The position numbers and the translations under genes are program-made. The notes under the pieces were generated by a model that was given only the letters and a program-made list of their open reading frames with translations, was not told where the DNA came from and made no database searches. Positions 35,195 to 44,274 of a stretch of 64,000 nt of DNA are shown here, piece after piece. This DNA is from Roseivirga sp. (GTDB lineage: Bacteria > Bacteroidota > Bacteroidia > Cytophagales > Cyclobacteriaceae): assembly GCA_029262895.1 (NCBI GenBank), contig JAJCYM010000075.1, positions 24,344 to 88,343 of the forward strand, given 5' to 3'. Every line of letters starts with the position of its first letter. Positions within the stretch are counted from its first letter, which is position 1.

Positions 35195-35227
35195 TTGTAA
35201 AAATCACTGTTCTACTCAGTAATTTTG
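35195..35227 (+). promoter_or_regulatory. Bacteroidota-type promoter of the acyl-CoA reductase gene
   Basis: TTG (35195-35197) and TAATTTTG (35220-35227) are separated by 22 bases and the -7 box ends 6 bases before the ATG at 35234. The same TAATTTTG occurs in front of the ABC-F gene. It argues against an upstream TTG start inside the promoter and suggests a very short leader. Confidence 0.55.
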
Positions 35228-35233
35228 CAGGGC

Positions 35234-36256
35234 ATGGAAGCAACATTACAAGTACCCTATAGAATTAATATGTTTCATTCGCTTGGCGAAAAACTGAGCA
35301 TATTATCGGATGATGAAATTGATAATCTGCACCAAGCCGCGGCTTCCAAAAACAATTGGTTCACCAGGGATAACGTTGAAAATGCACTAAAGGCCATTGC
35401 ACAAATGCTGGACAAATCAGCACTCGCACAGTGGTGCAGCGCCTATACGGTCAGTCCAAAAACGCCTAAAACCGTTGGGCTGGTTATGGCCGGAAATATT
35501 CCCTTAGTGGGCTTTCATGATCTGCTCTGTGTACTTATCGCTGGACACAAGGCTAAGATCAAGCTCTCCTCTCAAGATGAAGTATTGATGAAATACATCA
35601 TCCAGCAGCTCACCGAAATTAATCCTGAGGTAGCGAACTCCATCGAAATAACAGAACGCCTCAAGGATATTGATGCTGTGATTGCCACCGGCTCCGACAA
35701 TTCCGCCAGGTACTTCAAACACTACTTTGGCAAAATCCCAAATATCATACGCCAAAACAGAACCTCTGTGGCTGTTTTAAAGGGTGATGAAACTGCAGAA
35801 TCCATAAAGGCTTTGGGTCAGGATATCTTCCAATACTACGGCCTGGGGTGCAGAAATGTATCCAAGCTCTATATCCCCAAGAGTTATGCCCTCACTGACC
35901 TTATTGATGTGTTAATGTCTTTTGAGACCGCAATTGAACATCATAAGTATCGCAATAACTATGACTACAACAAGTCCATCTATTTGGTTAACCGGGAACC
36001 TCATTTAGACTCGGGGTTCTTCCTGTTGCGAGAAAGCGAGGAGCTGGTCTCTCCTATCTCAGTACTCTTCTACGAGACTTATTCCAGCGAAGCTGAGCTT
36101 GACCTCAAGCTCAGCTCCAAGCGGGATAAAATACAGGCCATTGTCTCAGACCATGGCTGGTATGAAGGCAGCCTTGCCTTTGGCACTGCCCAATGCCCTG
36201 CTGTATGGGATTATGCTGACGGTGTGGATACGCTGGAGTTTTTGGAGGGGCTGTGA
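35234..36256 (+). CDS. Acyl-CoA reductase (LuxC-like)
   Basis: 340 residues from the ATG at 35234 (MEATLQVPYRINMF). It shows the LuxC/aldehyde-dehydrogenase-like core 'TVGLVMAGNIPLVGFHDLLCVLIAGHKAKIKLSSQDEVL', the cofactor/turn segment 'VIATGSDNSARYFKHYFGKIPNIIRQNRTSVAVL' and the putative catalytic Cys in 'QYYGLGCRNVSKLYIP'. LuxC-type enzymes reduce fatty acyl-CoA or acyl groups to aldehydes with NADPH. No luxD/luxE-like partner is present; the homologue is widespread in Cytophagia and its product is unknown. Confidence 0.9.
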   Translation: MEATLQVPYRINMFHSLGEKLSILSDDEIDNLHQAAASKNNWFTRDNVENALKAIAQMLDKSALAQWCSAYTVSPKTPKTVGLVMAGNIPLVGFHDLLCVLIAGHKAKIKLSSQDEVLMKYIIQQLTEINPEVANSIEITERLKDIDAVIATGSDNSARYFKHYFGKIPNIIRQNRTSVAVLKGDETAESIKALGQDIFQYYGLGCRNVSKLYIPKSYALTDLIDVLMSFETAIEHHKYRNNYDYNKSIYLVNREPHLDSGFFLLRESEELVSPISVLFYETYSSEAELDLKLSSKRDKIQAIVSDHGWYEGSLAFGTAQCPAVWDYADGVDTLEFLEGL

Positions 36257-36510
36257 GTTCTGATTAGTCTGATAGCTAGAAGCAGGTTTAATTGCTGTGC
36301 TTAACATAGTCCTAATTATGTAAACCACCCAGGCGTTAGGTATTCTCCTGTTAAAATCTGACTCTTCTACGGAGTTCAAAATTGAATCAAATCTACATGA
36401 GTGAGATTCACTAGCACAATTGAGTGTCAATCAAACAAGAATCAGCGAGCCAACCCTTCGTTCAAAGCTATCGTTCACACATACTAATCAGCGATCAACC
36501 AAAAATAAAA

Positions 36511-37203
36511 ATGAAGTACTTGTTAATTATTCTATTCATAGCCACCATTTCAAACATAAATTCTGCCTACTCACAATCAGTCCAAAGTTATTCTTGCTCG
36601 GCATGGGAGTATGATGAAAACAACCCCATCGAAGTTAAGACATTTGACGCCAAGAATTTCTTTAATGAGCACCTATTCTTTCGCGCTGAACAGCAAACTG
36701 ATTACTTTATGAAAGTTACGTCTTGGATGAATATCTTGGAATCGAATCACCCAAAGGTATTTGAAGAAATTTCTAATAAGTATAAAACTCGTTCAAGTTC
36801 TCAATCTCCAGTCTATATTCACCTATTTGATCACCCAGGAGTAAAATTCGCAGGACAATCAGATGCAGATAAAAAAAACAAGCAATATTTCTTCTCGGTT
36901 AGTGATGCAGAAAAATTCCCTGATTGCCATAAAGATGTAGACAATCAACCTGAATGGAGAACTACAAAGTGTATGTTTCTTGCGCATGAATTAGTTGAAG
37001 CACTACGGGGTTTTGAACATAATGATGGTATTGAGGTAGAGAACAAAATTCGAAAATCTCTAGGTATAGTCCTGAGAAATCAAAACGCGAGAATTTTGCA
37101 TGTTGATCATTGCGATGCGCTAATACCTATGGGAGATTTTATAGAACGGTTTCACTTCAAGTATAAGTCGAATCGGCTAAATTTTATCACGTTATCCAAA
37201 TAA
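36511..37203 (+). CDS. Hypothetical secreted protein
   Basis: 230 residues from the ATG at 36511, which begins a signal peptide (MKYLLIILFIATISNINSAYS-Q); the frame is open 29 codons further upstream but that part looks non-coding. The mature protein has four or five Cys and a 'FLAHELVEALRGFEHNDGIEVENKIRKSLGI' segment; the HELVE text is not a zincin HExxH, and a later 'LHVDHCD' could supply ligands, so a metal site is possible but unproven. No known family is recognised. It stands at the left edge of the accessory-looking island. Confidence 0.65.
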   Translation: MKYLLIILFIATISNINSAYSQSVQSYSCSAWEYDENNPIEVKTFDAKNFFNEHLFFRAEQQTDYFMKVTSWMNILESNHPKVFEEISNKYKTRSSSQSPVYIHLFDHPGVKFAGQSDADKKNKQYFFSVSDAEKFPDCHKDVDNQPEWRTTKCMFLAHELVEALRGFEHNDGIEVENKIRKSLGIVLRNQNARILHVDHCDALIPMGDFIERFHFKYKSNRLNFITLSK

Positions 37204-37636
37204 AACGCTCAAACCACAGGGCTTTTACTTACACTCTTGAAAAAGAAGTAAACAAAGAGTTCAAGAAGGAAGAATCGGTCAGCCACATAAGGCGGACGCT
37301 TCACCGCGTTTCCTTCACCAGCCCGCCTTAAAATTCAAACTTCCCTTCTACCTAAATTTATAATTGTATAAAGTCTTTCTCAATATGCTATTCCCTTCAT
37401 TATTAGTATCAAAAGTTGTGATTAATCAATATAATTTTTAGATTAATTATTTAAGATAAATTGATGAAATGATTGACTTTAGCTCATACTCAAGTAATAA
37501 TGGAAAGCCTCCTTTTTAGTAGGCTTTTTTTTGCTGTCTCTATTGTAGATACTTAATAATGATGCAATTTGTAACGGTATTGAGCTTGATGAAACACTGT
37601 CTAGATTGATAATTAGAAGCCACATAAGACACACCT
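37204..37636. other. Intergenic region with an orphan terminator
   Basis: 433 bp without a recognised gene. A strong plus-strand terminator lies at 37504-37532: AAAGCCT and AGGCTTT around a 10-base loop, followed by TTTTTTTT. It is 300 bases beyond the nearest upstream stop, so either the secreted-protein mRNA has a long 3' end or a small RNA or tiny ORF is transcribed here. The segment 37250-37330 ('aagaagtaaacaaagagttcaagaag...cggacgcttcaccgcg') looks like a decayed repeat or gene end. Confidence 0.5.
37504..37532 (+). terminator. Rho-independent terminator without an adjacent gene
   Basis: Perfect 7-bp stem AAAGCCT/AGGCTTT, 10-base loop, then eight T residues in a row from within the stem end. 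Nearest upstream plus-strand stop is at 37203. Confidence 0.75.
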
Positions 37637-38587
37637 ATGGATAACCAACTTGTAATTAGAGTCAAATTTGACCACTCAATTAATCCCGTTAAAGACAATT
37701 CATACTATGGGGACTTTTGGAGGGGTTTGTCTAACTATCTTAAAAGAGAGTACTCAGATCAGCAGTATGAACAAGTTTTTAGAAGGGAGTTTCCCAGGAA
37801 CCTAAAGCAGCGATTGATTAGAAAATACGATGAAGAGCTGCGATCATTTGAGCGAGAGTTCTTCGGCTTGCAGGCATTAGATGGCCCCTATTTTGATAAA
37901 CTATTTTTTCGCAACAAAGAATCAGAGCGCATTGAATATGTGTTGCAAGAATGGAATAATCTAATCAATACAAAAGTTGGTCTGGCTCGAGAAAATGAAG
38001 CTTATAATAAGCTTTTACAAAAGAGGCTTTTAGCTTCTCAAATAGAGTTTGGTGTACAAAACATTAGCTATTCATCGCTTCAATTCGACCTACCGATAGA
38101 ACCGTTCAACCAACTCACAGAACTTTTCGATAACAACTTTGATCTACTCAGGATTTTTTTGGATCAATTTATGCCAGCTGCCTTTTTTGAGACATTCGGT
38201 ACTTACAGTTACGATGAAATACCATTGTCCACCGATGTTCATTACCCTCAAGGCTTTAGAGAGGCCTTTGCGGCTTCATCTGTTCCGGTACCCGTGACTC
38301 CTGAAGCACCAAAGGAAAAACCGAAGTTGACTGATCGCCTCCTAAAAGCAAAGTGGACATGGTACCTGGCAAATGGCTCATTGCTAATTCCTTTCGGTAT
38401 TTCTATTTGGATATTACTTGCCGCTTTGGACAAAGTAGAAGCTATCCAAGACAATCAGAACAAGTCATTAAAACCACTAATTGAATACAATAATCAGCTT
38501 CACCAGAGCTATCAAGAGTTGATTGAGCTTCAGCAGAATACTTTAAAGGAACAGTATAAGCGAGATAGCTTGAACGCAGGCGACTAG
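37637..38587 (+). CDS. Membrane protein of unknown family next to a caspase-like gene
   Basis: 316 residues. The N-terminal ~220 residues are predicted soluble and helical, rich in charged and aromatic residues ('DNSYYGDFWRGLSNYLKREYSDQQYEQVFRREFPRNLKQRLIRKYDEELRSFE' region), with no family I recognise. A Pro-rich linker (~216-230) leads to one transmembrane helix (~242-264, 'YLANGSLLIPFGISIWILLAAL'), and a short C-terminal coiled coil ('NNQLHQSYQELIELQQNTL'). The gene is 62 bp upstream of the caspase gene in the same direction. It could be a membrane-tethered partner or target of the protease; that is inference from adjacency. Confidence 0.7.
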   Translation: MDNQLVIRVKFDHSINPVKDNSYYGDFWRGLSNYLKREYSDQQYEQVFRREFPRNLKQRLIRKYDEELRSFEREFFGLQALDGPYFDKLFFRNKESERIEYVLQEWNNLINTKVGLARENEAYNKLLQKRLLASQIEFGVQNISYSSLQFDLPIEPFNQLTELFDNNFDLLRIFLDQFMPAAFFETFGTYSYDEIPLSTDVHYPQGFREAFAASSVPVPVTPEAPKEKPKLTDRLLKAKWTWYLANGSLLIPFGISIWILLAALDKVEAIQDNQNKSLKPLIEYNNQLHQSYQELIELQQNTLKEQYKRDSLNAGD

Positions 38588-38649
38588 TACAATTTTCACT
38601 TGAACTAAGAGATTTCTACAGAACACCATTAAGCTGAATCATCTAGAGA

Positions 38650-40101
38650 ATGAAAACATTAGCCATAATTATAGGCAACAATAAATATCACGAAAGTGCT
38701 GAATTGGAAAATGCCGTGAATGATGCTAAATCGATTCAACAAGTCTTTGAAAGACTTGGATATGACGTGATCTGTAAACTCGACTGCACTGTTGACGATT
38801 ATGCCGGTCTACTTAATGAGTTTGAATCAAAAATCAAGGACTATGATGCCTCAATTTTCTACTATGCTGGACATGGCTTTGAGCTTGATGGAGAGAATTA
38901 TTTGCCTGCAGTTGATTGTCAAATACCACCTGCGAATAAGTACGTAGCTGAAAAATACTCCATAAGGCTATCGGAGTTATTAGATATATATCGATCCTAT
39001 GGTAACAAAGTGAACATTGTCATCATTGATGCCTGTCGTAGAACATTTGATAGAGGCGGAAATATTGCCTTGGCTCCAATGTTCGCACCTAAGGGAACAT
39101 TGCTGGCATTCTCAACATCTCCGAATGAAGGAGCTAGTGACAAAGGTTTTGATGGCAACAGTATCTATACTGGAGCACTGCTAAGGTATTTAGGAAGAGA
39201 ACATTTGTCAGTTGAAGTATTATTTAAAAAGGTGCGAAAAACGGTGTATGCTCTCAGTGAAGGTAGAATAACTACCTGGGAACACACTTCATTGATTAAT
39301 GACTTCTTCTTCTTCAACACAGGACAATTGGTGCATTCAGTCGACATCCCATATTCAGATTTAGTCGTCAAAGACATTGACTACGCTGAGGCAACAGATT
39401 TCGGGACACTTATTGCTGACGTAAAGTCCTACAACTGGTATGTCCAGAACCCTTCGATTCAGGCCCTTTTAAAAATCCCAACTAATCAACTCGATAGCAA
39501 TCAGCAGTTCATTCTTGGAAGAAACCTTCTACAAGCTGCCGAAGGATCTGCAGCCGAGGCTTACAATTTCATGGAACGTATAGGTACTAACATTGTTAAG
39601 TATTCCCATGATGGAGAGAACCATGTTCTGAATGGCATATTGTTCGAGATTTATTTCAACGCATATGGTGAGTTCAGAAAGTCAAATACCAAGAAGCACT
39701 TTATTGAAGAAATATTAGCATTACGAAAGAACCCATCATTCAACAGCTCATTTGGGTTCATTTCAAACCTTTTATTGAGCACAAACAGCGAACTTGTTTA
39801 CATTCCTAAAAGCGAGGATGAACATATTGATATTGATGTGGTGGCATCAGAAGATATCAGCCAAGACTTTTTAGGACATGATGAAAGTGTTCAGATCATC
39901 AGTCAGATCACCTTCAACGGGGTGAACATTACCGAGCACATAAAAAATTATCATATCTCACGGGAGAATGAGGAATCTCTAAAACGTGCTTTAAGCAGTT
40001 TTTTCACAGCTCCAAAGAGTTTGATTCAGATCAATTCACCAGTAAAACTTGAAAAAATTGCTTTCATCAAGTCAATTACTACTGATGACGACTTTTTCTA
40101 A
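38650..40101 (+). CDS. Caspase family (peptidase C14/metacaspase) protein
   Basis: 483 residues. The N-terminal ~240 residues are a caspase-hemoglobinase fold: 'LAIIIGNNKYHESAELENAVNDAKSI', catalytic His75 in 'IFYYAGHGFELDGENYLPAVD' and catalytic Cys129 in 'IVIIDACRRTF', followed by 'GTLLAFSTSPNEGASD' and 'NSIYTGALLRYL'. The remaining ~240 residues are an unknown mixed helical domain with a short segment reminiscent of Sel1-like helices, which may recruit partners. Bacterial caspases act in stress and anti-phage cell-death systems. It sits between a membrane protein of unknown family and an HNH nuclease gene. Confidence 0.88.
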   Translation: MKTLAIIIGNNKYHESAELENAVNDAKSIQQVFERLGYDVICKLDCTVDDYAGLLNEFESKIKDYDASIFYYAGHGFELDGENYLPAVDCQIPPANKYVAEKYSIRLSELLDIYRSYGNKVNIVIIDACRRTFDRGGNIALAPMFAPKGTLLAFSTSPNEGASDKGFDGNSIYTGALLRYLGREHLSVEVLFKKVRKTVYALSEGRITTWEHTSLINDFFFFNTGQLVHSVDIPYSDLVVKDIDYAEATDFGTLIADVKSYNWYVQNPSIQALLKIPTNQLDSNQQFILGRNLLQAAEGSAAEAYNFMERIGTNIVKYSHDGENHVLNGILFEIYFNAYGEFRKSNTKKHFIEEILALRKNPSFNSSFGFISNLLLSTNSELVYIPKSEDEHIDIDVVASEDISQDFLGHDESVQIISQITFNGVNITEHIKNYHISRENEESLKRALSSFFTAPKSLIQINSPVKLEKIAFIKSITTDDDFF

Positions 40102-40244
40102 TGTCCATTGCATGATGTATTGGCCTTCCAAATCGCTGGCATTAACATTATGTGCTTATCTTAAACTTGGGCGCTATGTAAGAACCCATTATTACAGCCC
40201 TAAATAGAAGTTGAAATCCATGACGCAGTTTAAAGGAACGAGTA

Positions 40245-40973
40245 ATGGCTATATCAGATAGAGTAAGAAAAAGCCTATGGGCTAAATCGGCTAACAGATG
40301 CTCTATCTGCAAAACGGAGCTTTTTGCAAAACAAGAAGGTTCCGAGGAATATAACATTGGAGAAGAGTGCCATATCATAAGTAGTAAGAGTAACGGGCCT
40401 CGGTACAAGCCTAATCTTGATGACTATGACACTTTTGATAATCTGATCTTGTTATGCAGAAATCATCATAGGGAAGTTGATGAGTTGACAGATACCTACA
40501 CAGAAGAGCTTCTTCGGTATGTAAAATTAAAACGTGAAAACTGGGTTCAAGAGACGATAAATAGTGCCATAAAATCTGATAATCAGATCAAGCCAAGGTT
40601 CTTAACTCGAATCACTTCGGGTAAAGAATTGCTGAACATCTTAAATGAGTCGCTAGGTTACCGAACGGATTACGATGAGGTGGGTAGCGAAGAAGATGCT
40701 GACTTTATTGGAGGCGTGCTACAAGACTTAATAGACTATGGTGAGCTAAGTGGAATGGTCGAACCATATGACAGAGTAAAAATGAGCTACCAACTTAACG
40801 ACCTACTTAAAACACTTGATGACAAAGGCTACATCCTATTTGGAGAAAAGACGGTCGAACGCGTAAAGTTTGGGGATGGAGACGGTGATAAATGGTCTAT
40901 CGCCACCATAATTATCAAGAGAAAAGACAGTTCCGAAATAATTAAGATTGGCTCAGAAAATAGCGACAGTTGA
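40245..40973 (+). CDS. HNH endonuclease domain protein
   Basis: 242 residues. N-terminal HNH motif with zinc knuckle: C19-x2-C22 ('CSICKTELF'), catalytic His43 in 'EECHIISSKSNGPRY', 'DNLILLCRNHHREVD' with Asn66, Cys71 and His74/75. The C-terminal ~140 residues form an unknown domain, possibly a helical effector or recognition module ('SGKELLNILNESLGYRTDYDEVGSEEDADFI'). HNH proteins of this kind are common as standalone nuclease effectors of defence systems. It follows the caspase gene by 143 bp in the same direction. Confidence 0.88.
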   Translation: MAISDRVRKSLWAKSANRCSICKTELFAKQEGSEEYNIGEECHIISSKSNGPRYKPNLDDYDTFDNLILLCRNHHREVDELTDTYTEELLRYVKLKRENWVQETINSAIKSDNQIKPRFLTRITSGKELLNILNESLGYRTDYDEVGSEEDADFIGGVLQDLIDYGELSGMVEPYDRVKMSYQLNDLLKTLDDKGYILFGEKTVERVKFGDGDGDKWSIATIIIKRKDSSEIIKIGSENSDS

Positions 40974-41389
40974 ATCTCATTCTGTTCGGTGGATGAAAAG
41001 ACTATTGGAAGAGGGCTTTGGGGTAATGAAGCTCAATTTTGAGTAAGAATAAATTTTTCTCTCTTGGCCAGTTGGTCGGGCCCGTGATGCCCCGCCCTGA
41101 AAAAAGAAAAAGTCCTTCACTTCCCTGATTTAAATGAGCTTTCTCCCCCACTCCATTTCGCTCCGGGGGAAGACACTCATTTAACCAAAGCAAAGTAACA
41201 TAACGCTTTAAACCTTTAAACATTATATTAACCAGCAAAGCTGGACCGAACGCTCTCGTCTCTCATTGAGGAACTTCCACTAAGCGCCTGGTGCCGATTT
41301 TGATAGCAAACGGTTAGTCCTAATATCCGGAAGGAAAACTCAACCTTACAGCTTTGAAAACACTACATGTCATTGCTAGATCCAAGCTG
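40974..41389. other. Intergenic region, no gene supported
   Basis: 416 bp between convergent genes. A 78-codon minus-strand frame at 41002-41238 has no recognisable start context or domain and is not called. The text 41100-41235 (e.g. 'ctccatttcgctccgggggaag', 'ttaaccagcaaagctgg') resembles degenerate dispersed-repeat sequence. Confidence 0.5.
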
Positions 41390-43768
41390 CTAGTCCCATG
41401 TTACTTCTTTGGCAAGCACAATAATTAGATCATTGCATTTTATTTGAAAACTGTCTTTGGGATTGATTTTAAGGATATGTCCTTTGGTGTTTTCTCTTGT
41501 TTTCCGATAGATTCCAATCGGGGTTTGTTCTAAAAGTTGATCTTTTGAAATAAGGAAGCGAATCAATTCGGAATAATTGGTATAGTTTTTTACTCCGGTT
41601 ATATTTGGTATAGGTCTGTAATAGATTTCATTAGACTCTTTTGAACTTTCAAGCAGATGATTGAAAATTGAACTTATATTGGGCCTAGTGGCGGCTTGAG
41701 CTAATAATTCTAAACCAAAATTCTGGATGCAAATGACCTCTGAGGCACCATTTTTCTCTGCCAGATGTATGTTTCTGTGATTTAGTATTTCAACAATAAT
41801 TCTTGGCGGCTCGTTTACGCCATTTGAGTCATTCTGATCTTTTTCGTCTTCACAATTAAAAGTGGAATTGTCCACCTCAGAAGTTGGCGTATCAGTTTTT
41901 ATTTTTCCATCTATAAATGTTTTAAGCTCATGGATGCGATTTATTGTCCAAAGGTCAACATCAGTATCATTTTGATCCTTTGCCCAGTCGATGTCGGAGA
42001 GTAAAATTATTGCCTTTGCTTTGCTGGCTTGAGCCTTGCCCAAATCTCCCAGACTCTGCTTTTTGAAGTATTGATTTTTGAATTGTTCTGGAATGTCAGT
42101 TTCTTCAAAATCCTTGCTACCCATTATTATGATATCGAGCAAATCATTATTGTGTAATTCGCGCATTTTTCGCAGTTCATCAATAATCTTATTTCCAATA
42201 GAACTCCAACCTATTATTATGACATGATCATTCATTGTACGATGTTTAATATATTTAACCAATTTGTCACCTGCCATAAAGGCTGCTACTGAGGTAGCTA
42301 ATGCATATGAAAATTGCAAAATGCCCATCCAGACGAGCCCAAAACTTGAGTGGACAGTATCAGTGCTATTACCTATTGTCAACTGCCTCACAATCCAATC
42401 CAGTGTATTCATTACTCCTCGGGTAGCAATTGCGTCTGTTACTACATTTTCTCTAGCATATTGATGTTCGCTAACATAAACGAATACGGCAACAACAAAA
42501 TGGTACAGTAAAAACAGAAAACTAATTATGGCCAGTCTTTTAGAGTTTTTCAGCAATATTTTGATTTTTGCTAAAACCGACAATTTTTTATTATTGATCA
42601 TTTTCAAAGTCCCTGGCAGTTGAGTTCTAAACATTAAAAAGAGCACGGCAAAAATGGTCAAGAAGAAGATCGCCCTAGTGGAAAGGAGTCTAAGAAAAAA
42701 TTGTGAAAAGCGATCAGTATTTTGCTCTTCGAGCCAATAGTGCCGGTTTATAGGAAGGTTTTCAAAATTTATCTCTGACAGATCCTTCTTTGTTGAGTCT
42801 TTTGGGAATTTTTCTCGGAGAAATTCGGCATCTTCATCCTGACCCTGAATATCGCCTTTGAACAAATCTTTGAGAGCATTGGACAAAAATTCAACAATTA
42901 AGTCCGGTGTCTTTTGACTACATACTAATATGGCATCTACAGAGACGCTCGCTCTTTTATAATTCTTAGTAATTATGTTCTCATATATTCCTGTGAAAGT
43001 GCCACTGTCAACAAGTCTATATACATTAGGAAATGCGCTAGCGATTAGACGCGCACTCGGTTCGTCCAAGCCCAATTCCAGATAATCCATTTGTCCATTC
43101 TTGGAATTTGGACTCTTAACGGTAAAACTTAGAAACTCACCATCTATTGGGGTTGTGCTTATACTGTTCCATTCTAGATTCATGATCTGTCCGACATTGA
43201 TCGTTGTCACGAAACTTCCTGATCCAATATCGTTGACCATTATTTTATCAAACCCGAGCATCACTTGATCCTGCTTGTTAAGTTTTTTCAAGATATCCAA
43301 AGAGATTTTTGTTGGAATTGAAACATGAAGCCACTCAGGGAAAATCTTGGCAATGGCCCTCAAGTCAGAATTATTTTTTGAAGTCGGAACCTGAGGATGA
43401 TTTCCTTTGAGATAATGGTACAAAACATCAGACTGAACAATTCCGATTCCGTAAGTCTCTGCTTTATTCTGAAGATCATCGATGCTTATTGCTGTATGAA
43501 AGGAGCCAGATGTTCTTTGTTGTTCAAAATTATATTGATCCTGTAACTCTGGGTTTGATTCAATAAGATTGAACAAATAGTTCATGGTCCTCCTATATGG
43601 AGTCATTGATTTGTCCGGATCTTGATGATTAATCGTGAAGAACTTGATATTTGTCTGAGCTTGACAAAGCTTTGCTTCCGTTATCATTGAAATCAAACAA
43701 ATCAATATAATTGATACGCTACTCTTTCGCTGCCGAGATATTGAAGAAGGTGTATGTTGAATTTTCAC
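41390..43768 (-). CDS. TAXI-type binding domain fused to an ion-channel pore and RCK (TrkA-N) domain
   Basis: 792 residues. After an N-terminal signal/anchor (~17-38) comes a ~290-residue extracytoplasmic domain with the text of TAXI-family TRAP solute-binding proteins: 'TYGIGIVQSDVLYHYLKG', 'LRAIAKIFPEWLHVSIPT', 'DIGSGSFVTT', 'VDSGTFTGI' and 'SVSVDAILVCS'. Next are transmembrane helices (~366-382, ~411-432, ~475-500) with a pore-like loop at 454-470 ('LDWIVRQLTIGN'), and a Rossmann-type RCK domain from ~513 ('DHVIIIGWSSIGNKIIDELR') to the C-terminus. It reads as a ligand-gated, nucleotide-regulated ion channel, analogous to glutamate-receptor-type channels but with a TAXI sensor. Ligand and ion are unknown. 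It is flanked by long non-coding stretches on both sides. Confidence 0.8.
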   Translation of the reverse strand: MKIQHTPSSISRQRKSSVSIILICLISMITEAKLCQAQTNIKFFTINHQDPDKSMTPYRRTMNYLFNLIESNPELQDQYNFEQQRTSGSFHTAISIDDLQNKAETYGIGIVQSDVLYHYLKGNHPQVPTSKNNSDLRAIAKIFPEWLHVSIPTKISLDILKKLNKQDQVMLGFDKIMVNDIGSGSFVTTINVGQIMNLEWNSISTTPIDGEFLSFTVKSPNSKNGQMDYLELGLDEPSARLIASAFPNVYRLVDSGTFTGIYENIITKNYKRASVSVDAILVCSQKTPDLIVEFLSNALKDLFKGDIQGQDEDAEFLREKFPKDSTKKDLSEINFENLPINRHYWLEEQNTDRFSQFFLRLLSTRAIFFLTIFAVLFLMFRTQLPGTLKMINNKKLSVLAKIKILLKNSKRLAIISFLFLLYHFVVAVFVYVSEHQYARENVVTDAIATRGVMNTLDWIVRQLTIGNSTDTVHSSFGLVWMGILQFSYALATSVAAFMAGDKLVKYIKHRTMNDHVIIIGWSSIGNKIIDELRKMRELHNNDLLDIIIMGSKDFEETDIPEQFKNQYFKKQSLGDLGKAQASKAKAIILLSDIDWAKDQNDTDVDLWTINRIHELKTFIDGKIKTDTPTSEVDNSTFNCEDEKDQNDSNGVNEPPRIIVEILNHRNIHLAEKNGASEVICIQNFGLELLAQAATRPNISSIFNHLLESSKESNEIYYRPIPNITGVKNYTNYSELIRFLISKDQLLEQTPIGIYRKTRENTKGHILKINPKDSFQIKCNDLIIVLAKEVTWD

Positions 43769-44274
43769 AATTAGGGTTTAACCGTAAGGACTATTTCCAC
43801 TTATATAGAGCGTGTCATAATTAAATAACCTTACCACTAAGACCTTGATAAATAAGTGCATTAATCCTATTAAATATAGTTTAATTCACTTATATAACAG
43901 TGCTATTTTGTTAAATTGTTAAAGATCAATCACATTTTGTCTTTGGTTGGCACACACATTTGCCATTCTCACTAGCACTCGCACAATCCTAAAATGCCAA
44001 AAGAGTGTGCCATTCCCTCCCTCCTTTATGGCTAGAAAAGGCCAACGCCTTTAGAATAAAATGCTCAAGCTAAACTCGAAGCTGCCATGCCTATGGCAGG
44101 TAAACTTAACCCCGGATCAGGTCCGGGGCAGGCAATAAAACTGTAAACATTATATAACACCTATTGCCTTTTATGGTATCGGAGTAATAACAACCTAATT
44201 GCTCTGTTGCTATAAATGTCGATGCTTAAGTTATAATGGTGTCGTAATTCAGCATTATTACAATAAATTGAAGC
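43769..44274. other. Divergent intergenic region with hairpins
   Basis: 506 bp between the channel gene and the peroxiredoxin gene, so it must hold both promoters; no clear TAnnTTTG was picked out. It contains two palindromes, TGCCAT-GCCT-ATGGCA near 44082-44097 and the perfect CCCCGGA-TCAGG-TCCGGGG at 44110-44128. No gene is seen. Confidence 0.5.

Noticed and set aside
41002..41238. 78-codon minus-strand frame
   Set aside because: No recognised domain, composition unlike neighbouring proteins, and it overlaps sequence resembling dispersed repeats.
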